A stretch of 64,000 nucleotides of DNA, from contig NC_059415.1 in the NCBI RefSeq assembly GCF_905220565.1, positions 2,710,001-2,774,000 on the forward strand, given 5' to 3'. The translations under genes were made by a program, and so were the position numbers. The stretch's first letter is position 1, and each line of letters begins with the position of its first letter. The stretch is from Melitaea cinxia (Eukaryota; Arthropoda; Insecta; Lepidoptera; Nymphalidae). Below are positions 42,036 through 53,937 of the stretch, in pieces. The notes beneath the pieces were generated by a model. The model made no database searches, was not told the DNA's origin, and saw only the letters and a program-made list of their open reading frames with translations.

Positions 42036-42369
42036 GCTTTAGCTTGTAATATCCCACTACTGGGCATAGGCCTCTTTCCCTATGTAAGAGAAGGATCAGA
42101 GCCTAATCCACCACGCTGCTCCAATGCGGCTTGGCGGATATATTCCTTACTATGAGTAAAGATCGCTATCAGGTGTACATGATAGCAACCGGGACCGACG
42201 GCTTAACGTGCTCTCTGAGGCACAGTGGGGAGACCCACAAGGACTGCACAAACACCCCGACCACGGCAAACACCTGTATGACCAATACAAATGTTTGTCA
42301 TGTGCGGGGATCGAACCCGCAACCACCAGCGCAACAGGCACAATCCATGGATGTGACCGTTGCACCACT
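42036..42369 (-). mobile_element. tRNA-derived SINE (Metulj-like), near full length
   Basis: The reverse complement starts GTGGTGCAACGGTCACATCC, has B box GGTTCGATCCCCGCAC, ACAAACATTTGTATTGG, GCCGTGGTCGGGGTGTTTG, CGTCGGTCCCGGTTG and ATATATCCGCCAAGCCG, and ends GGGATATTACAAGCTAAAGC. Confidence 0.85.
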
Positions 42370-42374
42370 GCAAT

Positions 42375-43069
42375 TTTCAATTATCAGTATAAAATTTTAT
42401 AACTAACAATGAACTGCATGAGCAATGAATGCAATGATTTCATTAACACCCAAAAATACGTTTATTACCACCATCTTAATTGCTTAACGTAAAAGAGCAC
42501 TGCACTCGACAAGCGTCCTGTTTTCCTGTCGGGTAAAAATAAATAATTCGATGACATAAGAGGTCAAAGTATCGATAAACGTGTTCTCTGTTATATCCTA
42601 TCACTAAGACGGATCGGTTATTTTCATTAGCACGTTATGAATGATTATTTTTATAGACATCTTTCGGCAGTTCGCGTGTAAATGTACAGAGCCGGATTTA
42701 AATCTTATTTAAATAATAATATAAGTTGTAAAAAAGATTTGAAATACATGTACTTATTGTATGTGTGATTAGATTATCATTTTTTCCTTTTTATATATAA
42801 ATTTGTATTTCACATCTGGACTAGTGTAGAATTGATAAAATTACATGTGCTCGACGCAGACTACGTTTATTTTTCATTACTCGCCCACAAAATAAGACAC
42901 ATTTTTACGTACATAATGTGTCGTCGCAAGAAAAAGTACAAAAGGCGGCCTTGTCGCATAAAACAATTTCTTTTAGACATGGATGGAAATTGAAAAATAA
43001 GAATTTAGTATTAAATATACAATTATAAGTACAAGTATATGTACATACATAGATATTTGTTTGGTTAGA
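42375..43069. other. Intronic sequence, LINE 3'-end trace
   Basis: 42890-42985 has a degraded LINE 3' end on the minus strand (AAAAGGCGGCCTTGTCGC). The rest is unrecognised. Confidence 0.45.
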
Positions 43070-43700
43070 GCGACAGATAATGTTTTTTCACTGAATTTTT
43101 AGAAGAAAATATAGATTGTGCACGTCTTATGTTCAATAGAAGACCGTTCCACAAACAGATGGCTGTGATAGTAAAGGAATAACTATAAAAATTAGTGCTT
43201 TGCGCGGGCATTTTTAGGGTCAAATTCTCTAATGATTTTCAGGATCTCTCGTGGCTATCACCTAAAAACAGAAATATGTGAATATGTACCATTAAAAGAT
43301 ACCCTGGAAAGTGTAGACTAAATAATTGTTGTATTGCCTACTATAGTAAGTTGGGTTTTTTTCGGGATTAACTGTGGAACCGAATCTTCGACTCACGACG
43401 ACTTATACGAGAAAGATCAGGATTAGTTACACCTATAGCTTCACTTACTTCAGGAATAACAACTTGAAAGTAATCCTTTACATAAGTAAGATAAAGTAAG
43501 ACTATTGGAGATAGAATTGATAAATAATGCGAACTGTAGTGGTGGATAAAATGCCGCCCTGAGGAACACCAGCAGACGAAGTGCACCAAGACGATGATCC
43601 ATAATCAGTGCGGATGCGTTGCCGGCGACCAAACACGTAACTGTGAAACCACTCGGTTACTTAAGGTGTGTTAAAAGAGCCTAATACGTACTAGACATCA
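43070..43700 (-). pseudogene. Old LINE reverse transcriptase relic
   Basis: On the minus strand, pieces of a non-LTR reverse transcriptase appear in shifting frames. First comes AGVPQGGILS (the GVPQG motif before the catalytic core), next FALFINSISNSLTLSYLCK (the region leading to the YADD box, here degraded), and lower down ITAICLWNGLLLNIRRAQS, which resembles the conserved LWN.LP C-terminal segment. Stops and frameshifts are frequent. It is a decayed Jockey/CR1-type element and is not functional. Confidence 0.65.
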
Positions 43701-43797
43701 TACTTGATGTTACTATTAAACATAAATATTTTAATTTTGATATATATTTTACACACCCCCTTATCAAATCAATTGACACACAGACATAAAAAATGAA

Positions 43798-43922
43798 TTT
43801 CATCAGTCATCATCATTACTTCAGCCTATCACAGTCCACTGCCGGTCATAGGCTTCCACAAGTTCGCGCCAAAAATGGCGTGAACTCATGGGTGTTGCCC
43901 ATAGGCAGGCGGGTTGGTGACC
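43798..43922 (-). mobile_element. Short retroposon with RTE tail, 5'-truncated
   Basis: The reverse complement ends GTGGAAGCCTATGACCGGC and CTGAAGTAATGATGATGAC. Only the 3' third of the unit described at 33338-33698 remains. Confidence 0.65.
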
Positions 43923-43924
43923 GA

Positions 43925-44730
43925 AAAAAAAATTTCAATGAGCTAAATATAACATTTTTTTTTCTCTATAAAACTTAGTTTATTGATCAAATTGTGGGCT
44001 ATTTAAATATGAACGATGTTATAATGAGCAGCAAATAAAAACAAGCAAAACCATAGATAAGCTAGGTAAAGCTAGTAATATCTTTTTCGGTAGATTTTCC
44101 GGAAATCGGTAATAAAATACCGCAAATAAAATACGCATGTTTATCCCAATATGTAACTACGGCGCTTATTTGAGAACTGATGCCTTTTAAAACATTAATA
44201 AACGAATAGATAAGATATTTTATTTATGTACGTTTTTTTATTATAATTACCAGTATAATACTAAACTTTCGCGGCCATTATTAAAAATATAAGTTTTATA
44301 TAAAATAAAATAAAAAATTAAACAATCGGGCAATATCAGTGTTATTAATGTTTGTTTTTATACTTAAAAAATAAAATAAATAAATAAAAAATAATATTTA
44401 TTCACCTTTCATAATATAGTAACCAAATAAATACCTATAAAAACATTTTAAAACCGAATGCTACATTAATTTAAAAAAAGCAGACAAGTCGCTTATCAAC
44501 AGTTTGTTGAATTTTTTTAACAAATAATAGGTACATATTATCTCTTATAATATATCGTTATATTCTGACGTAAACAATGTTTACCGTTACTCTTATCACT
44601 CATGTGACGCGTGTAACACATGACGTGAAAAATATCAGGTGCTTAATGATGTAAATGACGCAGCTATGCTATATTATATTTGTAATATACTGTAGTATAA
44701 CTTATTAGATAGATAATCGCCCACGTACAA
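43925..44730. other. AT-rich intronic sequence
   Basis: No recognised feature. Several AAATAAA-type runs at 44300-44400. Confidence 0.45.
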
Positions 44731-44734
44731 ATAA

Positions 44735-45060
44735 AACCGCTTGAAAGCAGTATTATTTAGCTGTGATTTTCTGTAAGGTCGACTATTTCCCCAGTCGGGC
44801 TGCTCCAGATTTTGAAAAGGATTTTCTACTCTACCCCACTTTAACCCACTTTTAAACGATGTAACATTTTTGCACAGTAACATAATATATTGATATAGAA
44901 CTAGCAACGATTCGAAACGTACTAGTAGATGAGCTCCTTGTGAGGAATCGGTGGTAGAGTCGGCAACGCGCTTGCAATGCTTCTGGTATTGCAGGCGTCT
45001 ATAAGCTAAGGTAATCGCTTACCACCAGGTGGCCCGACTGCTTGTTTGCCGATTTATTTG
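44735..45060 (-). repeat. Interspersed repeat B, reverse copy
   Basis: The blocks are in reverse order: CTTGAAAGCAGTATTATTTA, CCCCAGTCGGGCTGCTCC-type end, CGCGCTTGCAATGCTTC and GGTAATCGCTTACCACCAGG. The left part is partly rearranged relative to the family order. Confidence 0.6.
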
Positions 45061-45699
45061 TATGAAAAAAAGACGAAAGACTGAAAACTACAAAGAAAAT
45101 TAAAACTTCCTATTTGCACTGAGACTTTGGAAATTATAATTAGTAGCGGTATAAAGCAATAACAATGTTCACTGCGAAAACTCAAGCGTGCACAAACAAA
45201 CAATTATGTGCATTTGCATACATTAACGCGGCTCTTGATTCCGTGCGGTCTGGCAGGACGCCAGTCCCTGACGTTGTATGGTCCAAGATCCCAATACTAT
45301 GAGACATTCTATGGATTCAATAAATTGTTAAGATTGTTGGTTAGAGTATTATTTAATTTAAGTTGTTTTTTTAACCTGTATTTAAGTATTTTAATAAGTC
45401 ACACGTCATATAATTGATCTTCATGATCCCTAGAAAGATCTAGCGATCCTGGTTGCCTTAAAAAATGTCTTCAGTATACATAAACGGTCGCCTGTATGTA
45501 AAATAGGATGATTGATGCCTATATTAGAGGTAAAACAGCCCTCTGATGTAGGTCCAATATTTTTCGATAAATTTAAATAATCTAATTATAATAAATATGG
45601 TTTATAATAATAAATATGGACGTCGGAACAAGTCGAGTAGATTGACAGAATGAACAAGATTTATAAATAAAAGATTACAAAGTTATAATGATTCTGCTT
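45061..45699. other. Intronic sequence, nothing recognised
   Basis: No repeat or exon signature was recognised. Confidence 0.45.
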
Positions 45700-45945
45700 G
45701 TACCATACTACTGCTGGGCATAAACCTCTTTCTCCATATAGGAGAAGGATATGAGGTTAATTGACCCGCTGCTCTACTGCGGGTTAGCGCATATGTTCCT
45801 ACTATGTCGAGTCCGACCTCTTAACGTATTCTCCGAGGTACGGTGGGGATACCCCCAAGGACAGACATCCGTCCCGAGCGGGAATCGATCCGACAAATCA
45901 TCGGTATTTAGGCACTTTCACGCACCATTACACCGGAGCGTTTGT
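45700..45945 (-). mobile_element. tRNA-derived SINE, diverged variant
   Basis: The reverse complement has GGATCGATTCCCGCTCGGG (B box) and CTTGGGGGTATCCCCACCG, and ends TATGCCCAGCAGTAG. It is a variant of the Metulj-like unit with a different head. A sister copy is at 55305-55555. Confidence 0.65.
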
Positions 45946-47640
45946 TAACCACCAATTCTAAGTAGCCTCAATATATTGAAATAACTTTGTTAGGGGTCCA
46001 GAAATACACAACAAAAACACAAATATATCGACCTCGACAAACATTTGTATGGCCCATACAAATATTTGGCGTGAGCCATATTTAATCCCCAATAAAGCAA
46101 TCCGTCGTTATTATATCACTTAGCATTACGAGTCTATTAATCAGCGACCTTCATTAAATCACTTACTTAATTCGATTGACATATCTGTCTAGACCGCAGC
46201 TTCATTTGCATTGTTTGAAATTGAATACTAAGTACTTTTTAAACGGCTTTAAAAATAATTGAGTTTGATCACAAATGAAAAACCGACTGCAAATTACATT
46301 GACAAGTATAATACTACGTAGGTTAGGTAGGAATTAAATATAACTCAAGTACTCATCAAATCTCGCTCATTAAAATTAAAGAAGACCATATGACTTGACA
46401 TAAGTTCACCAGGATTCGTTTTTTTTTAATTCGTTAAAAAGCAAGAGGTTCTTAATTCGATGTTGTTTTTTTGTGTTGTCCGTAACTTTTTAATAGTTTA
46501 CCGAGTTTGATGATTCAATTATTATTCGAAAGCTATTGTTGGTTGTGTCATTTCATTTAATGAGCGAAATCTGACGAATAGTGTCTCTGTTATGCTCAAT
46601 AAGATCTCTTGTAGTATTCTTGTTTATAATAATTCCATTTTACTAATAATAAATTGTGTTTATAAATCTTATCCATATTATTGAAAATATATTTAGGATA
46701 CAATTTTTAAAATGCACGACGATGAAAACTTTTTAATATAACCTGTTCGGAATATGACTAAATGAAAACTATATTATATAATTTTTATAATGATAAAAAA
46801 AATTATAACATTCAGAAATCGACAGTAAGTTGGATTTAATAATTATGATAATAATCTGCTACAATACGTTAATCCCAAAGAACTCTACAAAAGTTGTCTT
46901 ACTGATAAAAATAACACCTCAGTTACACTCAGTACAACTATTGGAACAAAATTTAAATTAAAACCATTCAGGCACCTACATACAAAACGTTTCACATTGT
47001 CTTTTATCAAAAACGATTCCATAAAAAAAAACATACAGATTAATTGAATACATAAATAAGGACTCAGGATATAAATTGCCTGTTTTTAAATCGCAAAAGT
47101 TTATTAATTGACATAATGTTTCATAAAATCCCGTTCGATTCTCGCCCGGAAATTAACCCAGACAAACTATTCTTGTTCAACCTCTCCGATTGAAACACCA
47201 CTCGTAATATGCGCAAGCGCAACTGATATAGCGAGCTAGTCGTACTAATCGCTACACCTAAATGAACAATAACCTAGAAACTAGAAATAAGTTTATCGTT
47301 ACTCTAAGTCTAATAAAGGCTATGACTATCCAGTCCTAGTAGGGTCCTTCCGTTCTGCTTGATCTTCTACTGATATCGACTCGCTTGCCTAGCACGACTT
47401 GCAAACTTCACACCGGGTAGAAGGTATTCGACTGCACAGAGTATATTCACAACCCGCGTCCGTGCTATGGTACAATGTTCGGCTGAGACGATAGACGTCC
47501 ACAGAAATTTATACTTACACAAACAGGATTATTAAATAAAAACACAGTAATTTATTAGAAATTGTTTCTTAATTATTTATCGTTGTGTCCATTTGTTATA
47601 AGTATTCTTTGACGGTTAGCAGGAAAGTGGACATAAGGTG
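45946..47640. other. Intronic sequence with relics
   Basis: 46000-46095 is an old SINE scrap (GACAAACATTTGTATGGCC). 46220-46640 has two halves of a degraded TIR-ended repeat. 47135-47520 is less AT-rich but has no open frame or splice sites that I trust. Confidence 0.45.
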
Positions 47641-48156
47641 CCAATCAAACCACTAAATGCAAATTCATGCGACGTTTCGATCCTTTATTGGACCATCATC
47701 AGGCATCTACAAAATACAAACATTGAAGAAAGTTGTACAACTATATGTATGGATTAATTGTTTCTTAATGTTTAGCTAATATTCTGTTAGAGTGAACCGT
47801 AACGTCATGTCACTGCATATGATAGTACTGGATAAACTTTTAAAAACAATAACTAATACTAGTTACATCTCTAGAAGACTATTTATTTACTCTTGCAGAT
47901 AAATAGGTACGCTGTATGGAAATACCCTAATACTTAAGATTTTAATAAAAGTTTGCAGAATAATGTCCCTTGCATTCTTGAGATTCTTGATCCATTTGTA
48001 AAACTTATTTAGCGACACTCTTAATATTTCTTAGAGAATTTACAATAGAAAAGTTTTCCCTCGCAAAATAAACATTTATATTTTCTAATGAAAATCGTTT
48101 GTAACCAACTTTAATAATTAAATTTGATAAACTTAATTTTATGTTTCTGTCAACAG
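47641..48156. other. End of intron before inaD exon, unclassified motif
   Basis: 47665-47705 reads GCGACGTTTCGATCC then TTGGACCATCATCAGG. I recognise this only as a probable repeat end. The splice acceptor is TTTCTGTCAACAG (AG at 48155-48156). Confidence 0.5.
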
Positions 48157-48251
48157 GTGAACGGCATTGTACTTCACGGAAGGTGCCATCTCAACGCGTC
48201 AGCTATCATCAAAGGCCTCGTTGGACCAGTCTTCAAAATAATATTACTGAG
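48157..48251 (+). CDS. inaD: inaD exon completing PDZ domain 2
   Basis: This 95-bp exon continues exactly in frame from 34155: GAG|GTG gives E-V-N-G, the turn after the GDEILE strand. It reads VNGIVLHGRCHLNASAIIK then GLVGPVFKIILL and an Arg split by the intron. RCHLNASA is strikingly conserved with the second PDZ of Drosophila InaD and forms the alpha-2 helix that lines the peptide groove. The donor is AG|GTATGG (GT at 48252-48253), phase 2. The preceding intron is 14,001 bp and the following one 8,199 bp. Confidence 0.9.
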
Positions 48252-48294
48252 GTATGGGCATTATAATAGAAGGAAGGATATTTTTATATTTGTA

Positions 48295-48470
48295 AGATGG
48301 CATCTTAGACGCCGTCAACACCAGAAGCATTGCAAGCGCGTTGCCAACCATTATCCCGACTCTCCCCAGGAGCTCTCCACATTCCTCACTACTGGAACTC
48401 AGCGCTACTTGAGAGCATTGTAATATTCTGTGAGGTACTTCCCCAGCTCCAGATTTTGAAAATATTATAT
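48295..48470 (+). repeat. Interspersed repeat B, short copy
   Basis: It has AGACGCCGTCAACACCAGAA, GCATTGCAAGCGCGTTGCC and CCCCAGGAGCTCTCC, just downstream of the inaD exon and its donor. Confidence 0.6.
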
Positions 48471-48477
48471 ACTACAA

Positions 48478-48617
48478 CACACACAATACACAAGCACAAA
48501 CGCCCAGACCACGACAAACATCTATATGGCCAATACAAATATCTGTCGTGAGCGGGGATCGAACCCGCGACCGCCAGCGCAACAGCCAGTACTGTGACCG
48601 CTGCGCCAACGCGTCGT
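48478..48617 (-). mobile_element. Metulj-like SINE, tRNA-derived head only
   Basis: The reverse complement starts GACGACGCGTTGGCGCAGCG (A box), with B box GGTTCGATCCCCGC, then GTATTGGCCATATAGATG. The 3' body is missing. It resembles a tRNA gene but is part of the SINE family. Confidence 0.78.
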
Positions 48618-48619
48618 CA

Positions 48620-49762
48620 AATTTATTTATAGCTATATCTTGTTTACATTTTTAAATCGTTAACAAAACTCGTTCAAATTAATTTTGATAAAACTTGTGA
48701 ACGCTAAAACTTGATGTTAATACATTTTTTTTAATTAATCATTAATTACACTTAATTGAGACATTTTATATTTATTTGGGAGAATAGTGGCTTTGTAGTT
48801 TTATATGAGAGAAAAAGATTTCGTATATTTTTTTGGTCTTTCAATATATGTTGTGTGAATGTAGAAAAAGATCTTCATTCGTGAGATTCATTTCTCGTAC
48901 CGTATATAAAAGGCGTGTGATCGTATAAAAGGTCATATTAAAAGAACAAAAGGCTGCATAATAAGTTTTCCCATGTCAGAGACATATCTCCGAGAAAATG
49001 CTATATCGTAAGGGATTTTTGTTGGGTTTTTGCCATTCATATCAAAGTAGCTACGAAATGTTCGGAACGTGGAGTGCTTATAAGATTTTATTCCTATTTT
49101 ATTTATTGTAGTAAAAATATGATATTAAAATTTAACTATACATCTATACATATAAATAAAATTGAGGCGTCCGTCTGTGATTTCAAAATAACTGTGTTTT
49201 TTCCAGTGCATATAGCTATTTTCGCGATATTAAAACACAAAAACACGATTTCAAAATGTTCGTCTTATTTTCTTCGTAATGGTTAAACCGATTTTTATGG
49301 GACTTCCACTGGAAAATAAAGAAGGTTTTGGAGCAGTATATAAACTACTTTTTATCCTGGGAAATTTACCTTTCCCGCGCGCGAGTTCTTACAGCCCAGA
49401 TAGATATTAAATAATTAAACATTTTTCTAGACAAATTTCGCAAGCAAAAATAGTCTTTATATTTATTTTTATTAACATTTTTAAGTGTTTGTCTAAACGT
49501 CTGTTCATATTGTCTATGGAATGGCTAAAATAAAATAAAGGAGGTCACATGGCAACATATAGCTTTAATCCTATAATTCCCACGGGATTAAGACTACGCC
49601 GTTAAAATAATAACGAGTATCCAGATATAATCTGTCACGCAAAAAAAGTCACAGGTACGGCAAGTATATAAACCAATAACTGCCAAACGACTATCAAAAT
49701 TATAATATTAAAAAGTTATCGTATTCGGTGTACTATAGTGTTCTTACTTAATAATTTTCTTT
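48620..49762. other. Intronic sequence, weak repeat traces
   Basis: 49140-49400 resembles an unclassified repeat (ATACATATAAATAAAATTGA, AATGGTTAAACCGATTTTTA). There is no exon or RNA gene. Confidence 0.45.
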
Positions 49763-50066
49763 GCTGGCAAACAAAAAAAAAAAACGACTTCAATTACATC
49801 GATACGTAATACAACGTAGGTAGACGAAAAAAATTAACAAACGCACTAGTCGTCACTACGATTTTCGAGGGTTCATCTCGATTTCTCTGGGAATCCACCA
49901 TCAAATCCTGGTTTCCTTATCATGGTACAACCCCTTGGGATATCTCTTTTCCAACAAAGAATGAATTATCAAAATCGATTCGTAAACGACGAAGTTATCC
50001 CCAAACATATTAATATATTATATACGGTAGAATTGAGTAACCTCCTCCTTTTTTGAAGTCGGTTAA
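49763..50066 (-). repeat. TIR-ended repeat, copy 5
   Basis: Reverse copy: AAACGACTTCAATTACATCG at the left end, TGGGAATCCACCATCAAATC, CCTTGGGATATCTC and CGACGAAGTTATCCCC, then TTTTGAAGTCGGTTAA at the right end. It has the same internal deletion as copies 2, 3 and 6. Confidence 0.75.
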
Positions 50067-50108
50067 AAATACTAGTAAAAAAAACGCCGTATCATTGGTG
50101 GTAAAATG

Positions 50109-51516
50109 TGAAATTATTCTCACTTCACTTCAGCCTATCGCAGTCCACTGCTGGACATAGGCCTCCCCAAGTTCGCGCCACACATCCCGGTCTTCCGCAA
50201 TCCTCATCCAGCCTACACCGGCAATCTTACGTAGATCGTCGGTCCAACGGGCCGGAGGACGTCCCACACTGCGTTTGCCAAGACGCGGTCTCCACTCTAG
50301 GACCCGTCTACTCCAACGGCCATCGGTCCTGCGACACAGATGACCAGCCCACTGCCACTTCAACTTACTAATTCTGTGGGCTATGTCGGTTACTTTCGTT
50401 CTCTCGCGGATAGTCTCATTTCTAATCCTGTCTTTGAGAGAGACCCCAAGCATAGCCCGTTCCATTGCACGTTGAGCGACTTTAAACTTGTGGACCAGTC
50501 CCTTGGTCAGTGTCCACGTCTCGGCTCCGTATGTTAACACAGGCAGGACGCATTGCTCGAAAACTTTTGTCTTCAAGCATTGCGGAATCTTCGAAGTCGA
50601 CGGAGGAACTCGACGGAGCCTGCCAAACGCCGCCCAGCCCAACCGAATCCTCCTATCGGCCTCCTTCTCGAAGTTGTTGCGGCCTAGTTGGATAGTATGG
50701 CCTAGGTAAATATAATCCTGAACAACTTCGAGAAGGGTACCATCGACCGATACCGGTATCGGTATGACTTGGTTGTTAAACATAACTTTCGTCTTATCCA
50801 AGTTCATACAGAGACCGACACGTCGGGAGGACTCGTTTAGGCCGGCCAGCATTTGGCCTAACTCATCCAGCGTCTCCGCAAAGATGACAATATCGTCGGC
50901 GAAACGAAGGTGAGAGATGAATTCACCGTTGACGTTGATGCCCCGTTCCCCCCAATCCAAGGTCTTAAAAACATCCTCTAGCGCAGTGGTAAACAGTTTC
51001 GGTGATATTACATCCCCCTGTCTTACCCCGCGCCGGAGGGAAATAGGTCTTGTTCTTTGGTCATTGACATGAACGGTCATCGTCGCCGCGTCGTACATAG
51101 ATTTTAGTACCTCGATATATCGCCAGTCGATATGACATCTCTGCAGAGAGTCCAGGACAGCCCAGGTCTCGACGGAGTCGAAGGCTTTCTCGTAGTCCAC
51201 AAATGCCATACACAGCGGTTGATTATATTCTTCCGTCTTTTGGATAATCTGCCGAACAGTATGGATGTGGTCCACGGTGCTGTAGCCATTTCGAAACCCA
51301 GCCTGCTCTGGTGGTTGGAATTCGTCGAGTCTTCTGGCGAGACGATTCGTAACAACCCTCGAAAACAGCTTATAGACGTGGCTCAGAAGTGAGATCGGTC
51401 TGTAATTCTTTAACAGAGACTTATCGCCTCTCTTAAAGAACAGCACCACCACACTCCTGGACCACGCCTCCGGCGTGGTACCTCGGTGGATGACGAATGA
51501 AATTATTCTCACTTCA
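50109..51516 (-). mobile_element. RTE LINE, 5'-truncated, with 19-bp TSD
   Basis: The insert 50128-51497 is flanked by the perfect 19-bp direct repeat TGAAATTATTCTCACTTCA (50109-50127 and 51498-51516). The 5' end is truncated inside the reverse transcriptase region, so endonuclease is missing. The 3' end is the RTE tail. It landed in the 3' tail of an older RTE-type retroposon (51512-51640). The reading frame is unbroken, so the insertion is young. Confidence 0.92.
50130..51497 (-). CDS. RTE-clade reverse transcriptase (5'-truncated)
   Basis: About 455 codons without interruption. In the element this protein nicks DNA and copies its RNA at the target site. Here only RT and the C-terminal region remain. 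Counting from a nominal start at 51512: KNYRPISLLSHVYKLFSR (35-52), AFVDYEKAFDSV with the first catalytic Asp at 106, GVRQGDVISP (162-171), and the RFADDIVIFAE box with catalytic Asp206/207. Then come LTYGAETWTLT, LKWQWAGHLCRR and GRPPARWTDDL, typical of RTE/BovB C-termini. It ends EAYVQQWTAIG and TGA at 50130-50132. The first few residues of the long frame come from flanking target DNA, and no real initiation codon is present. The N-terminal endonuclease is absent. Confidence 0.95.
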   Translation of the reverse strand, partial: FVIHRGTTPEAWSRSVVVLFFKRGDKSLLKNYRPISLLSHVYKLFSRVVTNRLARRLDEFQPPEQAGFRNGYSTVDHIHTVRQIIQKTEEYNQPLCMAFVDYEKAFDSVETWAVLDSLQRCHIDWRYIEVLKSMYDAATMTVHVNDQRTRPISLRRGVRQGDVISPKLFTTALEDVFKTLDWGERGINVNGEFISHLRFADDIVIFAETLDELGQMLAGLNESSRRVGLCMNLDKTKVMFNNQVIPIPVSVDGTLLEVVQDYIYLGHTIQLGRNNFEKEADRRIRLGWAAFGRLRRVPPSTSKIPQCLKTKVFEQCVLPVLTYGAETWTLTKGLVHKFKVAQRAMERAMLGVSLKDRIRNETIRERTKVTDIAHRISKLKWQWAGHLCRRTDGRWSRRVLEWRPRLGKRSVGRPPARWTDDLRKIAGVGWMRIAEDRDVWRELGEAYVQQWTAIG

Positions 51517-51640
51517 GCCTAATTCAGTCCACTGCTGGACATAGGCCTCCACAAGCATGTGTTTTGCCCATAGTCACTACGCTGGACAGACGGGTTGGTG
51601 GCCGCAGGGCTGGCTTTGTTGCCTCGAAGACTCTTAACTA
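51517..51640 (-). mobile_element. Older short retroposon with RTE tail (target of the LINE)
   Basis: The reverse complement has ACCAACCCGTCTGTCCAGCG, TGGGCAAAACACATGC and TTGTGGAGGCCTATGTCCAG. Its terminal GAAGTGAGAATAA became the target duplication of the LINE. Confidence 0.7.
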
Positions 51641-53639
51641 ATTCAGCTTATACTAAAATATTTTTACTTAAATAACCTTTTATAATTAAGTACTTTCCAA
51701 GATCACTACGTTCGAGTAAATTTATAATCATTAGAATATAGTAGACCTTAAACATATTAACTAAATATTTCACGTCAGGCGTAGAGCGTAGTCTAAGAGC
51801 GTATTCTATTCCGTTTATTTATTCCAGCCAATTTATCTTTGTATCTGTGTTTTAACATCCGTAATATAGAGAAAGATGGCCGTCCTACTTTTCTCTTATC
51901 AGAGAATAAATGAGAAGATCTGCATATTTTCTGAAAATATTTACTTTCGTTCCGTGCCTTGTGGTTAGTAAATATTACTTGTTTAAAGTTAGGTACAAAT
52001 TGTTGCTAATAGCTTTTATGTACTTGGCAAATTAAAGATTAAGGTGTTCTAGTCAAATTTTAAATTAATTAAACTATGCTCGTAATTATATGAAATAAGT
52101 AGCTCTGCCAGAGACTTCGTCCGCGTGGAATTTAAGAAAATAGTTATTCAGTTCTGAGAGTTGCAAATAAATAAATTTCTAACATAAAAGTAGCCTAAGT
52201 TACTCCTTATTTCATCAGCTACTTCCAGTGAAATTCCCGTTAATAACAGTCCAGCTGCTTTAGAGATTAGCAGACAAACAGACAGACAGACAGAAAATTG
52301 TAAAAAATGTTATTTTGGTATATGTACTGTGTGTACATACATATGCATTTAGTAAAAAGCGGTTATTTTCATATTACAAACAGACATGAATGTCTGTTTT
52401 AAAACATGAACCGATGCTTGCTATCCGTATCGCATAGTAAATGCTAGTATACTGTTATGTCTGTAATTATGTATCTTAAACTGTGAAGTGCTACTCTCAG
52501 CGTTGCAAGTCACAACTAAGTGTTACTGTTTGACACAGTTTCTCTCGTAATACTTTTTTTTATACCACTGGCCTCATAGCTTAACTTTTTTATTACGAGT
52601 GTCAAATTCGAAAAAATACCATATTTTAAGTAACAGTTTCTTTAATTGCGAAAACAATCAAGTCACAATAACAGATCGTTGATAAACAACAATAATTCAT
52701 ATATGAAGCATAAATCACACACTTGACATTCAATTGGCAAACAATATCATGACCAAGCCAAAATATTGCCAATATCCGCATAACAAAAAAAGTGATTTTC
52801 ATATTCGAATTTCATTTATATTGGCACTAAGCCTAATATAATATGAAACAAAATATTGATAGAAAATGTTTGAACGATGTAAATGAAGAATGGTCGGTAA
52901 TGCACTTTATTATCTGTAGCAATACACATGAATAAGTATTGTAGGGAATTTATTTTTCTCACTGTTTACTATAAAGTTTGTTGTGTAGATAATGAATAAC
53001 TTGTAACCCACGGTACCAACTGTCACGTGTGTTGTTATGGTGTTGCTACAAATTAAAAATCATTTTTATGATGACGCATTTTCTTGAATGGACGAGAATA
53101 TTGTCTTCCATATCCTACATACTATTTAGCATTATACATAGTATATTAACTTTACTACATTAGTCGTGAGGAAAGGCCCTTTAATCTTTTTAACTTTATT
53201 CCACCAACGAAAACTTTTCATTAATGTCATATAAAGTAATTTATTTAAACAATAGGTGCCAATGACTGTAGAAGAAGCCTTGTTTGTTTGTAAGTTTTCA
53301 TTGCCAAATCGAGAGATCGGTTTTAATTAAATTTAATACTTGCGGAGATAGATTATAACTAATATAAGATAGTCGATAGTTTTAAAATATTTCAGGGAAT
53401 TTTAATTTTGATGTTCAATTTATGAAGTGAAGCTTTAGCTAAACCTAAATACGAAGCAAAACGAATACACAGCATATACGGAGAGTTAAATTTCGAACTG
53501 ATAAAATAGGAAATGTTTATTAATATTATATCAACATTAATACTTATGTTGAATTACATTTATCTATTTTAAATTTTGAGACATTCAAGTTCTCTAATAT
53601 AATCACACCGTCGTCACTACGACAAGAAGCTATTTCTAG
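51641..53639. other. Intronic sequence, one family C relic
   Basis: 52095-52305 is a family C remnant (GACTTCGTCCGCGTGGAAT, then a CAGA tandem tail). No other feature was recognised. Confidence 0.5.
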
Positions 53640-53937
53640 ATATTATGAACAGAAGTCAATTACATAGACAAGTAATACAACGTAAGTTGACGAAAAAAAT
53701 TAATATACGCACTAGTCGCCACTACAATTTTCGAGGGTTCCCCTCGATTTCTCTAGGACTCCATCATCAGATCCTGGTTTCCTTATCATGGAACCACTTT
53801 GGGATATCTCCTTTCCAACAAAAAAGAATTATTAAAATCGGTTTATAAACGACGAAGTTATCCCCGAACATACATAAAAAAATATATATTATATACTGTG
53901 GCATTGAGTAACCTCCTCCTTTTTTGAAATCGGTTTA
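53640..53937 (-). repeat. TIR-ended repeat, copy 6
   Basis: Reverse copy: AGACAAGTAATACAACGTAA, GGGTTCCCCTCGATTTC, CCATCATCAGATCCTGG, ACGACGAAGTTATCCCCG and TTTTTGAAATCGGTTT. Confidence 0.72.
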
